A DNA stretch of 40,802 bases from Vicingaceae bacterium (GCA_019429185.1 JAHYJH010000018.1:1-40802); one strand, 5' to 3'. Shown: positions 24,542 to 32,813, numbered from the stretch's first letter. Notes: generated from the letters alone by a model not told the origin. Made by a program: numbers and translations.

Positions 24542-25519
24542 TTATTTATACATTACCTGTTTAACTGCTTTAATGATTTTATCTACACTTGGTAAATATG
24601 CTTCAATTAATGGTGGAGAAAAACTCATTGGAACATCAGCACCAGTAACCCTAATTACAGGTGCATCTAAATAATCGAAAGCATCTTTTTGAACTTTAAA
24701 AGCAATTTCAGAAGCAATGCAGCCCAAAGGCCAAGATTCTTCAACACAAACCAATCGGTTGGTTTTTTTTACTGATTCTATTATTGTTTTAAAGTCGATT
24801 GGACGAACGCTTCTTAAGTCGATAACTTCTGCATTAATACCTTCTTTGGCTAATTCTTCCGCTGCGGTTTTCACCAATTTCATCATTTTTCCAAATCCAG
24901 CTATGGTAACATCTGTTCCTTGTTTTACGACATCAGCAACACCAATTGGAATAATGTATTCGCCATCAGGAACCAATCCTTTATCGCCATACATTTGTTC
25001 AGATTCCATAAAAATTACAGGGTCGTTATCTCTAATAGCTGCTTTTAGTAATCCTTTGGCATCGGCTGGATTTGAGGGGACAACCACTTTTAATCCAGGA
25101 CAGTTAGCATACCAGTTTGCAAAATCTTGAGAATGTGTTGCTCCTAACTGACCAGCTGAGCCTGTCCCTCCTCTAAAAACAATAGGAATGGTTAGTTGTC
25201 CTCCAGACATATTATGCATTTTTGCTGCATTGTTCACAATTTGATCAATGGCTACCAATGAAAAGTTCCATGTCATATACTCAACAATGGGTCTTAATCC
25301 ATTCATAGCTGCACCAACAGCAATTCCTGTAAATCCATTTTCGGCAATTGGAGTGTCTATCACTCTTTTGGCTCCAAATTCGTCCAACATTCCTTTGCTT
25401 ACTTTATATGCTCCATTATATTCAGCTACTTCTTCTCCAATTAAAAAAATTGTTTCATCCTTTCTCATTTCTTCACACATAGCCTCATTTAATGCTTCTC
25501 TAAATTGTATTTCTCTCAT
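24542..25519 (-). CDS. pdhB: Pyruvate dehydrogenase E1 component, beta subunit
   Basis: A 325-residue transketolase-like E1-beta subunit. Recognisable are the start REIQFREALNEAMCEEMRKD, the IGEEVAEYNGAYKVSKGM thiamine-diphosphate interface, DTPIAENGFTGIAVGAAMNG, the SGGQLTIPIVFRGG loop, HSQDFANWYANCPGLKVVVPS and the C-terminal RVTGADVPMSFSPPLIEAYLP. With E1-alpha, E2 and E3 it converts pyruvate to acetyl-CoA; those partners are not in the window. The ADVPMSF(S/A)P...E ending favours pyruvate rather than branched-chain substrates. The leader region upstream carries an 11-unit heptamer array. A candidate -7 box (TAATTTTG) lies beyond the array at 25665-25658. Confidence 0.93.
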   Translation of the reverse strand: MREIQFREALNEAMCEEMRKDETIFLIGEEVAEYNGAYKVSKGMLDEFGAKRVIDTPIAENGFTGIAVGAAMNGLRPIVEYMTWNFSLVAIDQIVNNAAKMHNMSGGQLTIPIVFRGGTGSAGQLGATHSQDFANWYANCPGLKVVVPSNPADAKGLLKAAIRDNDPVIFMESEQMYGDKGLVPDGEYIIPIGVADVVKQGTDVTIAGFGKMMKLVKTAAEELAKEGINAEVIDLRSVRPIDFKTIIESVKKTNRLVCVEESWPLGCIASEIAFKVQKDAFDYLDAPVIRVTGADVPMSFSPPLIEAYLPSVDKIIKAVKQVMYK

Positions 25520-25531
25520 AGTTTTAGTTTT

Positions 25532-25607
25532 TCAATGGTCAATGGTCAATGGTCAATGGTCAATGGTCAATGGTCAATGGTCAATGGTCAATGGTCAATG
25601 GTCAATG
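25532..25607. repeat. Heptamer tandem repeat TCAATGG (about 11 copies)
   Basis: Ten perfect TCAATGG units start at 25532 and recur every 7 bp to 25601, followed by a partial TCAATG. The array lies 13 bp upstream of the pdhB ATG, probably inside its mRNA leader. Because 7 is not a multiple of 3, the array reads through all frames; the frame it creates on the opposite strand is not taken as a gene. Confidence 0.95.
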
Positions 25608-25657
25608 ATCGGTCTTCAGTTTTCAAATTATCCATTATCAATTTTTAATTGAGGGGG

Positions 25658-25665
25658 CAAAATTA
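25658..25665 (-). promoter_or_regulatory. Candidate -7 box TAATTTTG for pdhB
   Basis: Minus-strand match to TAnnTTTG, the only one seen upstream of pdhB. If used, the heptamer array is transcribed as part of a roughly 130-nt leader. Confidence 0.35.
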
Positions 25666-25684
25666 TTAAATTAACTTTTATAGA

Positions 25685-25713
25685 TTGTCTTTTTATTTAA
25701 AAAGGTAATTTTG
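25685..25713 (+). promoter_or_regulatory. Promoter of the acyltransferase/deacetylase operon
   Basis: TTG (25685-25687), 18 nt, TAATTTTG (25706-25713). The ATG follows at 25733, so the leader is about 15 nt. Confidence 0.65.
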
Positions 25714-25732
25714 ATTTAAATTTAAAGGTTTA

Positions 25733-26668
25733 ATGAACTCCAATAAAGAAAAATATAAAATATGGTGTGAAGGTAATAATTCCATTCCTTTATTCTACAG
25801 ATACACCTATTATCAGACACTTTTTGGAGATAATTGGGATGTTATTCTCGATTGTAGAGGCGAAAACATTGTTGGTGTTATGCCTTTTGTTTTAAGAAGT
25901 AAATTTGGATTTAAAAAAATTAATCCCGAATTATTGTTTCCCTACCAAGGTATTTGGATAAATTATCCTGATAATCAAAAAAATGCAACAAAAATAAGTT
26001 TTGAAAAAGAGGTAATTACCAACATCATTAACCAACTTCCAACAGTTGCTTTTTTTAATCAACAATTTCATCCTAATTTTACGAATTGGTTACCTTTTTA
26101 TTGGAAAGACTATCGTCAAACCACTCGTTATACCTATATCATAGAAGATATTTCTAATTTGGATGTTGTTTTTAATGACTTTAAAGACAAAACAAGAAAT
26201 AGTATTAAAAAAGCTGAAAAAAAATTTTCAGTATGTAAATCAACGTCCATTGATGATTTTATTGCTTTTAAAAGTGAAAACAACAACTTAAATCCTTCAA
26301 ATTTAACAGGTTTAAAGCGAGTTATTAATTTTGCATTTGAACAACATTCTGGCGAAATATTAGTGGCTAAAAACAATGATGGAGTGGTTTGTTCCTCCAT
26401 TTTTTATGTATGGGATGAATTTGCTGCATATTTACTTCAATCTATTAACAATAAAAAAATAAACTATTCGGGAGCCTCATCATTACTAATTTGGGAAGCC
26501 ATAAAAAACACTTCTTCAAAAGCAAAATCATTTGATTTTGAAGGAGGAATTATTGAGCCTGTCGAATCTTTTTTTAGAGGTTTTGGAGGAATACAAACCC
26601 CTTATTTTGATATTAGTAAAACCAATTCCTACTTACTTAAAGCACTGAATTATAGCGTAAAAAAATGA
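25733..26668 (+). CDS. BioF2/FemAB-like GNAT acyltransferase, paralogue 1
   Basis: A 311-residue protein with the two-lobed acyltransferase fold of the FemAB / BioF2-like group. The second lobe contains DKTRNSIKKAEKKF, EILVAKNNDGVVCSSIFYVWDEFAAYLLQ and the SLLIWEAIK ... FDFEGGIIEPVESFFRGFGG block that marks this family, where the end of the second GNAT domain binds the acyl donor. Such proteins join amino acids or acyl groups to lipid-linked or surface polymers; the substrate is unknown. The gene overlaps the next by 4 nt (ATGA), and its product is paralogous to the next, with far higher similarity in the first half than in the second. A polysaccharide deacetylase follows, so an envelope-polymer modification operon is likely. 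Confidence 0.85.
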   Translation: MNSNKEKYKIWCEGNNSIPLFYRYTYYQTLFGDNWDVILDCRGENIVGVMPFVLRSKFGFKKINPELLFPYQGIWINYPDNQKNATKISFEKEVITNIINQLPTVAFFNQQFHPNFTNWLPFYWKDYRQTTRYTYIIEDISNLDVVFNDFKDKTRNSIKKAEKKFSVCKSTSIDDFIAFKSENNNLNPSNLTGLKRVINFAFEQHSGEILVAKNNDGVVCSSIFYVWDEFAAYLLQSINNKKINYSGASSLLIWEAIKNTSSKAKSFDFEGGIIEPVESFFRGFGGIQTPYFDISKTNSYLLKALNYSVKK

Positions 26669-27603
26669 GTAATAAAGCATTGTTTAGCCAATATTGTTCT
26701 GACAACAAAAACCTGCCTTATTTTTTCGACTATGCGTATTATCAAACCATTTATGGTAATAACTGGGATGTTATTTTAGTTGAAAAAGGTGGCGTTGTAA
26801 TGGGTATAATGCCTTTTATTATTCATAAAAACAAAGGTTTTAACGTAATAAGACCTGAATTTTTAATCCCTTATCAAGGTATTTGGATAAATTATCCTAC
26901 AAATCAAAAATACAACACCAAAATAGGCTTTGAGAAAGAAGTTATTTCAAAAATAATTGAACAACTTCCTGATGTTGCTCTTTTTAGGCAACAATTTCAT
27001 CCTAATTTTACTAATTGGCTTCCTTTTTATTGGAAAGGTTATCAGCAAACTACTCGTTATACATTTATACTCGACACAAGTTTGCCCATAGATGAAGTTT
27101 ATGCTAATTTTCATAACAACACAAGAAGAGAAATTCAAAAAGCAGAAAAGGCACTTTTTATTGAAGAAGCAACCTCTATTTCAGATTTATACCAGTTAAA
27201 AGTGTTGGTTTATAAAGAGAAAAACAACTCAACTTATCCAATTTCATTAAAAACATTAGAAACAATCTATGGTTATTTTTCTAACAAAGAAACAGGAAAA
27301 ATACTTTTAGCTAAAGATAAAGACAACACAATTCATGCAGCTGTTTTTTATGTTTGGGATGCAGAAAGTGCATATTACCTTCAAGGTGCAAGTAACACGA
27401 AATTTAAAACTTCTGGAGCAATTTCTTTATTGCTTTGGGAAGCTATTAAAAGAACAGCTCTTTTAAATAGTCAAAAATTTAATTTTGAAGGCTCAATGGT
27501 TGAAAATGTACACCGTTATTTCGCTAATTTTGGCGGCAAGCAAGTTCCTTACTTTGAAATAAGTAAAACGAATCATCCTTTACTAAAATTATTACGCTAT
27601 TAA
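26665..27603 (+). CDS. BioF2/FemAB-like GNAT acyltransferase, paralogue 2
   Basis: A 312-residue tandem paralogue of the preceding gene. The first 135 residues are nearly colinear and mostly identical (for example PYQGIWINYP, QQFHPNFTNWLPFYWK, QTTRY), while the second half is much more diverged yet keeps RREIQKAEKA, GKILLAKDKD, FYVWDAESAYYLQGAS, SLLLWEAIKRT and FEGSMVENVHRYFANFGG. The latter block is closer to the family consensus than in paralogue 1, so this copy may hold the ancestral activity. It starts inside the stop region of paralogue 1 and its own stop overlaps the likely start of the deacetylase gene, so all three genes are translationally coupled. Confidence 0.85.
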   Translation: MSNKALFSQYCSDNKNLPYFFDYAYYQTIYGNNWDVILVEKGGVVMGIMPFIIHKNKGFNVIRPEFLIPYQGIWINYPTNQKYNTKIGFEKEVISKIIEQLPDVALFRQQFHPNFTNWLPFYWKGYQQTTRYTFILDTSLPIDEVYANFHNNTRREIQKAEKALFIEEATSISDLYQLKVLVYKEKNNSTYPISLKTLETIYGYFSNKETGKILLAKDKDNTIHAAVFYVWDAESAYYLQGASNTKFKTSGAISLLLWEAIKRTALLNSQKFNFEGSMVENVHRYFANFGGKQVPYFEISKTNHPLLKLLRY

Positions 27604-28537
27604 AAAATTTATTTTAAATATTGCTCAACTAGGTGCTTTTTTGTTTTCACATAAACAACTCATCCGTTTAAGTGGAAAAAAACTAATTCTACCCTTTTAT
27701 CATATTGTTAGTAACAACAACCCAACTCACATAGCTAATTTATATCCACATAAATCCATTTCTTCCTTTCGCAAAGATTTAGATTATCTTTTAAAACACT
27801 TTGAACCAATTTCTTTAAAAGAACTTATCGAAATAAAAAAAAATAATCTTCCTCTTCAAAAAAACTGTTTCCACCTTACTTTTGATGATGGTTTAAGTGA
27901 GTTTTATCACATTGTTGCTCCTATTTTGGTTGAAAAAAAAATCCCCGCTACGGTTTTTCTAAATAGTAATTTTATTGATAATAAAGCGTTGTTTTTTAGA
28001 TACAAAGCAAGCATTCTAGCTGATGAATTAACGGCTGATAATGTATTGGATTTTTCTTACCATCAAGAAAATGAATTGGATGAATTAGCAAAAATTTTTG
28101 ATATTCGTTGGGAAGATTATTTAACGGCTCACCAACCTTATTTAACAAGTGTTCAAATTCAAGAGTTAATCAATCAAGGATTTACTTTTGGTGCCCATAG
28201 CAAAAACCACCCTTTGTATAGTGAGCTGACTTTGGAAGAACAACTAGAGCAAACTTTGTCAAGTATTGAACTAATTACATCTCAATTTAAACTTGATTAC
28301 AACGTGTTTTCTTTTCCATTTACTGACGATAAAGTGAAAAAATCCTTTTTTGATGCGATAGCAAATAAAATAGATTTAACCTTTGGAAGTGCTGGTTTAA
28401 AAGAAGATAGTGTTAAAACGAATCTTCAACGTATCCCCATGGAAACAAAATTTGATGCTGAAGTTCATATTAAAATCCAATACGTTGCTTATTTAATTAA
28501 ACGAGTGATTGGAAAATGGATAATAAAACGAAAATGA
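27599..28537 (+). CDS. Polysaccharide deacetylase family protein
   Basis: A NodB-fold (carbohydrate esterase 4-like) enzyme. It shows LPFYHIVSN, the catalytic motif TFDDG (D82/D83 if counted from a TTG at 27641), ATVFLNSNFID, and HSKNH (H186/H190) for the metal, then FSFPF near the end. The region between motifs includes an insertion typical of Bacteroidota homologues. It probably deacetylates an N-acetylated sugar in a surface polymer. The start is unclear. TTG at 27641 is the first standard alternative codon. Upstream, the frame is open back to ATT at 27599 and reads KKFILNIAQLGAF, like a normal N-terminus. The ATT overlaps the stop of the previous gene (ATTAA), which suggests coupled initiation at a non-canonical codon. 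Confidence 0.85.
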   Translation: MKKFILNIAQLGAFLFSHKQLIRLSGKKLILPFYHIVSNNNPTHIANLYPHKSISSFRKDLDYLLKHFEPISLKELIEIKKNNLPLQKNCFHLTFDDGLSEFYHIVAPILVEKKIPATVFLNSNFIDNKALFFRYKASILADELTADNVLDFSYHQENELDELAKIFDIRWEDYLTAHQPYLTSVQIQELINQGFTFGAHSKNHPLYSELTLEEQLEQTLSSIELITSQFKLDYNVFSFPFTDDKVKKSFFDAIANKIDLTFGSAGLKEDSVKTNLQRIPMETKFDAEVHIKIQYVAYLIKRVIGKWIIKRK

Positions 28538-28576
28538 TTTACGATTTTAGATTTTAGATTTACGAATTACGATTTG

Positions 28577-28646
28577 TTTTTTGTTATTTGTTATTTGTTA
28601 TTTGTTTTTTGTTATTTGTTTTTTGTTATTTGTTATTTGTTATTTA
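28577..28646. repeat. Heptamer tandem repeat TTATTTG / TTTTTTG (10 units)
   Basis: Ten 7-bp units alternate between TTATTTG and TTTTTTG, starting at 28577. The last unit contains the stop codon (TAA on the minus strand at 28642-28640) of the dehydrogenase-like gene. It fills the gap between two convergent genes. Confidence 0.9.
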
Positions 28647-29860
28647 AGATTTACTGGACTTTCTTCTTTAACAAAATCCCTCAAGTATTCATACTTGGAA
28701 GTTAAATCACCGTTTTCACATATAGTTGCTCTTTTAATTATATCTTCATTATCATCTATTAAATGAGGTAGCACTTTATCAATAAATTCTCTACCAAAAT
28801 CAGCCGAAGCATCTTTTGGCAATTCACAAGGTAAGTTATCAACAGCCATAACTGTTATTGCATCAACATCATCAAAAGCAACTTCTTTTTCAGTGATAGG
28901 ATTGTATCCATACAAAGGCTCTTTAATGGTTGAAGGGCGAAGTGTAGATGCAATAGGGCCGTTGATATCACAACTAATATCTCCTATAACTTTTATTTTA
29001 AAGCTGGGTAATTTAGCGTCATTTCTTGAGAAAATAAAAGGGGCTTTGTTATCCCAAAAATGACCCGTTATGTACATATCGGCTACCTGAGCAAATGGCA
29101 AAAAGTTAGATTCAAATTCTTGAGGTCTTTCATAAAAATCTTTCTTAGAAAAAGGTTTTCCATCTTTACGTTTGTTGTAATCAAGAACAGATAATTGAGT
29201 AAAAACAGGTTTATCAAAATTACTTTTCAAAAAATCTTCTGCACTTACCTGTTGCATATTTAACTTAGTTAAAATTTCAATAATTCCACTAGAAACTCTG
29301 CCATCACCAGTAATCACAAGTTTAAAATTTTTGGGTAATGCAATATTGGAAAGTTCTTGTTCCATTTCATTTCTATCCGCACATAAATAGGCTCGTTTAA
29401 TATCAAACAACTTTGTTCGTTTTCCAAACGCATAAAATGTATTGTAACATCCAACTATTCCGGCATATTTACCAAAACCTATTAGTCTAACACCTGATGT
29501 ATTGGTTAATGCTTCATAATCAACCATCCGAATTTTTTTATTAATCATTTCAATTAATAAATTTCGATTATAAACTTGTTTTTTAATGGTATGAGAGAAA
29601 TATAAATAGGTTTTATTTGGAATTAAATCGTTAATAGGGACTTCTTTCACACCCATAAGCACATCGCAATCATTCAAATCATCGACCACCTCAACACCTT
29701 GTGCGATATATTCTTCATCAGAAAATCGTCTGATAGCACTTGACTGAACTACGAGCGAAATGGATGGAAAATGTTCCAAAATTTCTTTGCACTGAACTGG
29801 TGATAATGGCACACGCTCGTCTGGTGGTGTTTTTCCTTCTTTTAATACTCCTATCTTCAT
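28640..29860 (-). CDS. NAD(P)-dependent alanine/saccharopine dehydrogenase-like protein
   Basis: A 406-residue protein with the two-domain layout of the alanine dehydrogenase / transhydrogenase / saccharopine dehydrogenase (lysine-forming) superfamily. The N-terminal MKIGVLKEGKTPPDERVPLSP and the substrate-site lysine region VLMGVKEVP, LYFSHTIKKQ and MVDYEALT are visible. A Rossmann-like segment (KLVITGDGRVSSGIIEIL, about 185-205) and the C-terminal VIGDISCDINGPIASTLRPS ... DAITVMAVDNLPCELPKDAS complete it. This last block matches Bacteroidota proteins usually called NAD(P)-dependent oxidoreductase and resembling LYS1-type saccharopine dehydrogenase. The precise substrate is uncertain. A TACATTTG box (29888-29881) lies about 20 nt upstream. 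Its stop codon sits in the terminal unit of the heptamer array. Confidence 0.82.
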   Translation of the reverse strand: MKIGVLKEGKTPPDERVPLSPVQCKEILEHFPSISLVVQSSAIRRFSDEEYIAQGVEVVDDLNDCDVLMGVKEVPINDLIPNKTYLYFSHTIKKQVYNRNLLIEMINKKIRMVDYEALTNTSGVRLIGFGKYAGIVGCYNTFYAFGKRTKLFDIKRAYLCADRNEMEQELSNIALPKNFKLVITGDGRVSSGIIEILTKLNMQQVSAEDFLKSNFDKPVFTQLSVLDYNKRKDGKPFSKKDFYERPQEFESNFLPFAQVADMYITGHFWDNKAPFIFSRNDAKLPSFKIKVIGDISCDINGPIASTLRPSTIKEPLYGYNPITEKEVAFDDVDAITVMAVDNLPCELPKDASADFGREFIDKVLPHLIDDNEDIIKRATICENGDLTSKYEYLRDFVKEESPVNLK

Positions 29861-29880
29861 TTTTTACCTATTTAAAGGCA

Positions 29881-29888
29881 CAAATGTA
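29881..29888 (-). promoter_or_regulatory. -7 box TACATTTG for the dehydrogenase-like gene
   Basis: Minus-strand match to TAnnTTTG, 20 nt before the ATG at 29860; the -33 element is not evident. Confidence 0.45.
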
Positions 29889-29943
29889 AGTAATATCTCT
29901 CTAAATTATTAGGAATAATTCAACAACTTGAATCAAAAATGAC

Positions 29944-29951
29944 TAACTTTG
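29944..29951 (+). promoter_or_regulatory. -7 box TAACTTTG upstream of tmRNA
   Basis: Ends 23 nt before the mature tmRNA 5' end, which allows a short 5' trailer for RNase P to remove. A TTG at 29928-29930 is closer (13 nt) than the usual -33 spacing. Confidence 0.45.
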
Positions 29952-29974
29952 TTAAAGTTCTTTGATAACATTTT

Positions 29975-30375
29975 GGGGTCGTTTTTGGTTTTGACAGCAA
30001 GATGAATGGATATGTAAGCATGTCGAGCATTGTGAGTTGGCTCGTAAATATCGGCTCTCGAATCGCTAACTGGCGAAAATAACTATGCAATGGCTGCGTA
30101 ATCTCGACCAAGTCGGATTATACTTAATACTTACTCTTAGAGGGTAAGCACCATTAATCTCTCAACAGTTCTGTTCATTAATTGTTGTATTCGAGGTTTC
30201 AAAATTTTGAACTAGCTAAGTAAAATGCTTCAATTTACTGGCGAAACACAAGAAGCTTAAGTTTAAAATTGGCTGTCTTTAGCCTGTTTTATACCTAACA
30301 ATTAATTAAAGACTAAACATGAAGAAAGCGTATTGATTCCTTGTTTGGACGAGGGTTCGAATCCCTCCGACTCCA
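29975..30375 (+). ncRNA. ssrA: Transfer-messenger RNA (tmRNA)
   Basis: A one-piece tmRNA of about 401 nt. The 5' end GGGGTCG pairs with CGACTCC at 30368-30374 to form the acceptor stem, leaving A30375 as discriminator; CCA is not encoded. The T arm GGGTTCGAATCCC sits just before the 3' end. The tag frame at 30072-30101 reads GENNYAMAA followed by TAA, which is the Bacteroidota type of degradation tag with AMAA rather than the commoner ALAA end. With SmpB it rescues stalled ribosomes and marks the nascent chain for proteolysis. A strong hairpin terminator follows 6 bp later. Confidence 0.97.
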
Positions 30376-30380
30376 CAAAT

Positions 30381-30417
30381 AAAAACCGATTATATGCTAT
30401 ATAATCGGTTTTTTTTA
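30381..30417 (+). terminator. Terminator of ssrA
   Basis: Arms AAAAACCGATTATAT (30381-30395) and ATATAATCGGTTTTT (30399-30413) with a 3-nt loop and a T-run continuing to about 30416. Confidence 0.9.
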
Positions 30418-30466
30418 TACTTTTATTGTTTATTCCACAAGTTAATTATTACTAATTTATTTAACC

Positions 30467-31555
30467 ATGAAAAGAAGCTACGCTCTAATTTTATCATTAT
30501 TTATTACAGTTAATTTAGTTGCTCAAATTACAATCAGCGACAATGATATGCCTTCGGTAAATGACATTTACCACATGAGCATTACCACTAATTTACAAGG
30601 AAATAACCCTGCTCTTACAGGAACTAATTTTTTATGGGATTACTCTCAACTTCAAGCAACAATTCAGCGTTCTGATACTTTTGTTGCTGTAACCTCAACG
30701 CCTTTTGCTTATCAATTTTACTTCAATAACATTTTGCTTTATCCAAACCATAAAGCAAGTTACGCAATAAAAGGAAATGACATCAATTTTCAAGTGGTTT
30801 CAATGACTGATTTGTTTGATTTTTATAAAAACGCTACTTCTCAATATGCCAATGTTGGTTTTGGAGCTAACATTAATGGTGTTCCATCATCAACAAGAAG
30901 AATTCCTGTTGATGTGCAATATGTTTTTCCGCTCAACTACAACAACAATAATATTTCTTATTCTGAATTTTTAGTTTCCATACCAACAATTGGCGATTAT
31001 GGTCAATCTCAAGAGCGTATTGACACTGTTGATGGCTGGGGAAGTGTGATTACTCCTTTAGGAACTTTCAATTGCTTAAGAGTAAAATCTATTTTAAACA
31101 TTACGGATACGCTTTACACCTCTCAGTTTGGAATAGGAATGAGCTTTCCAAGACCACAACAAATTGAATACAAATGGTTGGCTGCTGGTTCTGGCGTTCC
31201 CGTACTAAAAATTACAACTACTGCTGGAGGTTCTCAAATAGAATATCAGGATAATTTGTTAGTTGGAATTGAAGAAATTAAATCGAATCCCATAAATTTC
31301 ACTCTTTTTCCTAATCCTGCAAAAGAATATGTTATTTTAGATTTTGAAGCATTAAAATCCTCAAGTATAACCATTGATCTGACTGATATAAACGGAAAAA
31401 AAATTAACCAATTATATAAAGGAACTACTCAAGTAGGAAATAATAAATTGATTTTATCCTTAAAAGAATCAATTCTTAGCGATGGAATCTACTTTATAGA
31501 TGTGCTTATCAACAACCGTTTGTCTCAAACAGAAAAGTTAATTATTAAAAAATAA
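30467..31555 (+). CDS. T9SS-exported protein of unknown function
   Basis: A 362-residue secreted protein. The signal peptide (MKRSYALILSLFITVNLVAQ) is followed by a beta-rich region with no recognised catalytic motif: ITISDNDMPSVNDIYHMSIT near the start and a DTVDGWGSVITPLGTFNCLRVKS segment typical of Bacteroidota surface proteins. The last 80 residues (NFTLFPNPAKEYVILDF ... ILSDGIYFIDVLIN ... KLIIKK) form a type A T9SS sorting domain, so the protein crosses the outer membrane and is probably attached to the surface or released. It is convergent with the LptF/G gene across a long inverted repeat. Function unknown. Confidence 0.88.
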   Translation: MKRSYALILSLFITVNLVAQITISDNDMPSVNDIYHMSITTNLQGNNPALTGTNFLWDYSQLQATIQRSDTFVAVTSTPFAYQFYFNNILLYPNHKASYAIKGNDINFQVVSMTDLFDFYKNATSQYANVGFGANINGVPSSTRRIPVDVQYVFPLNYNNNNISYSEFLVSIPTIGDYGQSQERIDTVDGWGSVITPLGTFNCLRVKSILNITDTLYTSQFGIGMSFPRPQQIEYKWLAAGSGVPVLKITTTAGGSQIEYQDNLLVGIEEIKSNPINFTLFPNPAKEYVILDFEALKSSSITIDLTDINGKKINQLYKGTTQVGNNKLILSLKESILSDGIYFIDVLINNRLSQTEKLIIKK

Positions 31556-31556
31556 T

Positions 31557-31717
31557 ATGCTTATCCGTTTGTTTACCTATTTTGGTAATTGATTTCTTTC
31601 CATTACCCCATCCCTAAAGGGTGTAAAGAAAATCAATTTGCTCCCTTTAGGGTTTGGGGTAATCAAATTGATTTTCAAACCATTGGAACTTATTTAGGTA
31701 AGCAAACGGATAAGCAT
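31557..31717. repeat. 161-bp element with 20+ bp terminal inverted repeats
   Basis: The left end ATGCTTATCCGTTTG-T-TTAC is the inverse complement of the right end (GTAAG-C-AAACGGATAAGCAT side) with a single mismatch over about 23 bp. A second, inner inverted repeat pairs ATTACCCCA-CCCTAAAGGG (from about 31604) with CCCTTTAGGG-TTGGGGTAAT (to about 31662). There is no ORF. It separates two convergent genes and could be a MITE-like element or an unusually long bidirectional terminator. Confidence 0.7.
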
Positions 31718-31733
31718 AAAAAATAATCACCTG

Positions 31734-32813
31734 TTATTTTGGAGCTATTTTCAACAGATAGATAGCGAGAATACCAAAAAGAATATTAGGCGTCCAAACG
31801 GCAATAAAGATAGATGCTCCAGAAGTTAAAGCAAAAGATGTGAAAATTTGCATAAACAAAATGTAGGCTGCACTAATTAACAACCCTACTCCAATGTGCA
31901 TTCCTATCCCTCCTCTTACTTTTCTGCTCGAAACAGCTACCCCAATAATGGTAAGAATAAATGTTGCGAATGGATAAGCTAAACGTGTTTGTCGTTCTAC
32001 TAAATATGTTGTTACTTTTTCTGAGCCTTTGAACTGTGCTTCTTCAATAAACTCATTTAATTTAAAAAAATCCATCGTCTGAACAAAGCTATTTCTGCGT
32101 TTAAATTCTTCTGGTTTTAAATTAATTACAGTATCTTTTCGCAAACCCGATGTAACAATTTCATCTAACCCTTTTATGTGTCTTTCATAATAATTATGTA
32201 TAGTCCATTTCTGAGCAATGCTGTCCCAAATAACATTATCAGCAAGTAATTTATAATTAAGTTCACCATTATTGTCAAAATTTTCGATTGAAAAATTCAT
32301 TCCTACATTCATTTCAGCATTAAAACTTGTCATATAAATATACGTTGTTTTACTAATTTGCATGTGAATATCTCTATCAAAATTTCTAAACGTATTTCTA
32401 TAATAAATTTCTTCGAAAGCCAACCGCTTCTTATTGGAATCGGGTATTAAAAAGTTATTTAAATAAAATGTGAATAGGGTTAGTAAAATGGATGCAATAA
32501 TGTAAGGACGGAGTAACCTGTTAAAACTAATTCCACTGGATAGAATGGCAATAATTTCGGAATTACTTGCCATTTTTGAAGTAAAAAATATTACTGAGAT
32601 AAAAATAAATAATGGGCTTAATTGATTTACTAAATAAGGAACATAGTTGATATAGTAATCAAAAAAAATACCGGAAACGGGTGCTTTTTTCTCAATAAAA
32701 TCCTGAAGTTTTTCAGATAAATCAAAAATTACAATAACAGGTATTATAAGAAGGATAGTAAAAAAAAAGGTTCCTAAAAATTTTTTTATGATATAGATAT
32801 CTAGTTTTTTCAA
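31734..32813 (-). CDS. LptF/LptG-family lipopolysaccharide export permease
   Basis: A 359-residue member of the YjgP/YjgQ family. The start MKKLDIYIIKKFLGTFFFT is the usual first helix. A group of hydrophobic segments (residues about 10-35, 55-75, 95-125) is followed by a periplasmic beta-jellyroll domain (about 130-265), and three further helices end the protein (TFILTIIGVAVSSRKVRGG onward). The motif SNSEIIAILSSGISFNRLLRPY is the conserved coupling region for the LptB ATPase. In Gram-negative cells these permeases pull LPS out of the inner membrane. Bacteroidota often carry one or two LptF/G genes apart from lptB; the partner is not visible here. It lies upstream of no obvious operon mate on the same strand except tgt, 164 bp before it. 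Confidence 0.9.
   Translation of the reverse strand: MKKLDIYIIKKFLGTFFFTILLIIPVIVIFDLSEKLQDFIEKKAPVSGIFFDYYINYVPYLVNQLSPLFIFISVIFFTSKMASNSEIIAILSSGISFNRLLRPYIIASILLTLFTFYLNNFLIPDSNKKRLAFEEIYYRNTFRNFDRDIHMQISKTTYIYMTSFNAEMNVGMNFSIENFDNNGELNYKLLADNVIWDSIAQKWTIHNYYERHIKGLDEIVTSGLRKDTVINLKPEEFKRRNSFVQTMDFFKLNEFIEEAQFKGSEKVTTYLVERQTRLAYPFATFILTIIGVAVSSRKVRGGIGMHIGVGLLISAAYILFMQIFTSFALTSGASIFIAVWTPNILFGILAIYLLKIAPK

Noticed and set aside
25532-25607. CRISPR array
   Set aside because: Units are 7 bp with no spacers, and no cas genes are present; this is a simple tandem repeat.
25248-25652. Plus-strand frame with repeated V-N-G-Q-W-S-M units
   Set aside because: It is the antisense of pdhB running through the TCAATGG array; the repeat peptide is a by-product of a 7-bp period read in three frames.
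28640-29860. Plain alanine dehydrogenase (ald)
   Set aside because: The N-terminal motifs fit the superfamily, but the C-terminal half and Rossmann segment differ from alanine dehydrogenase, so a specific name was not given.
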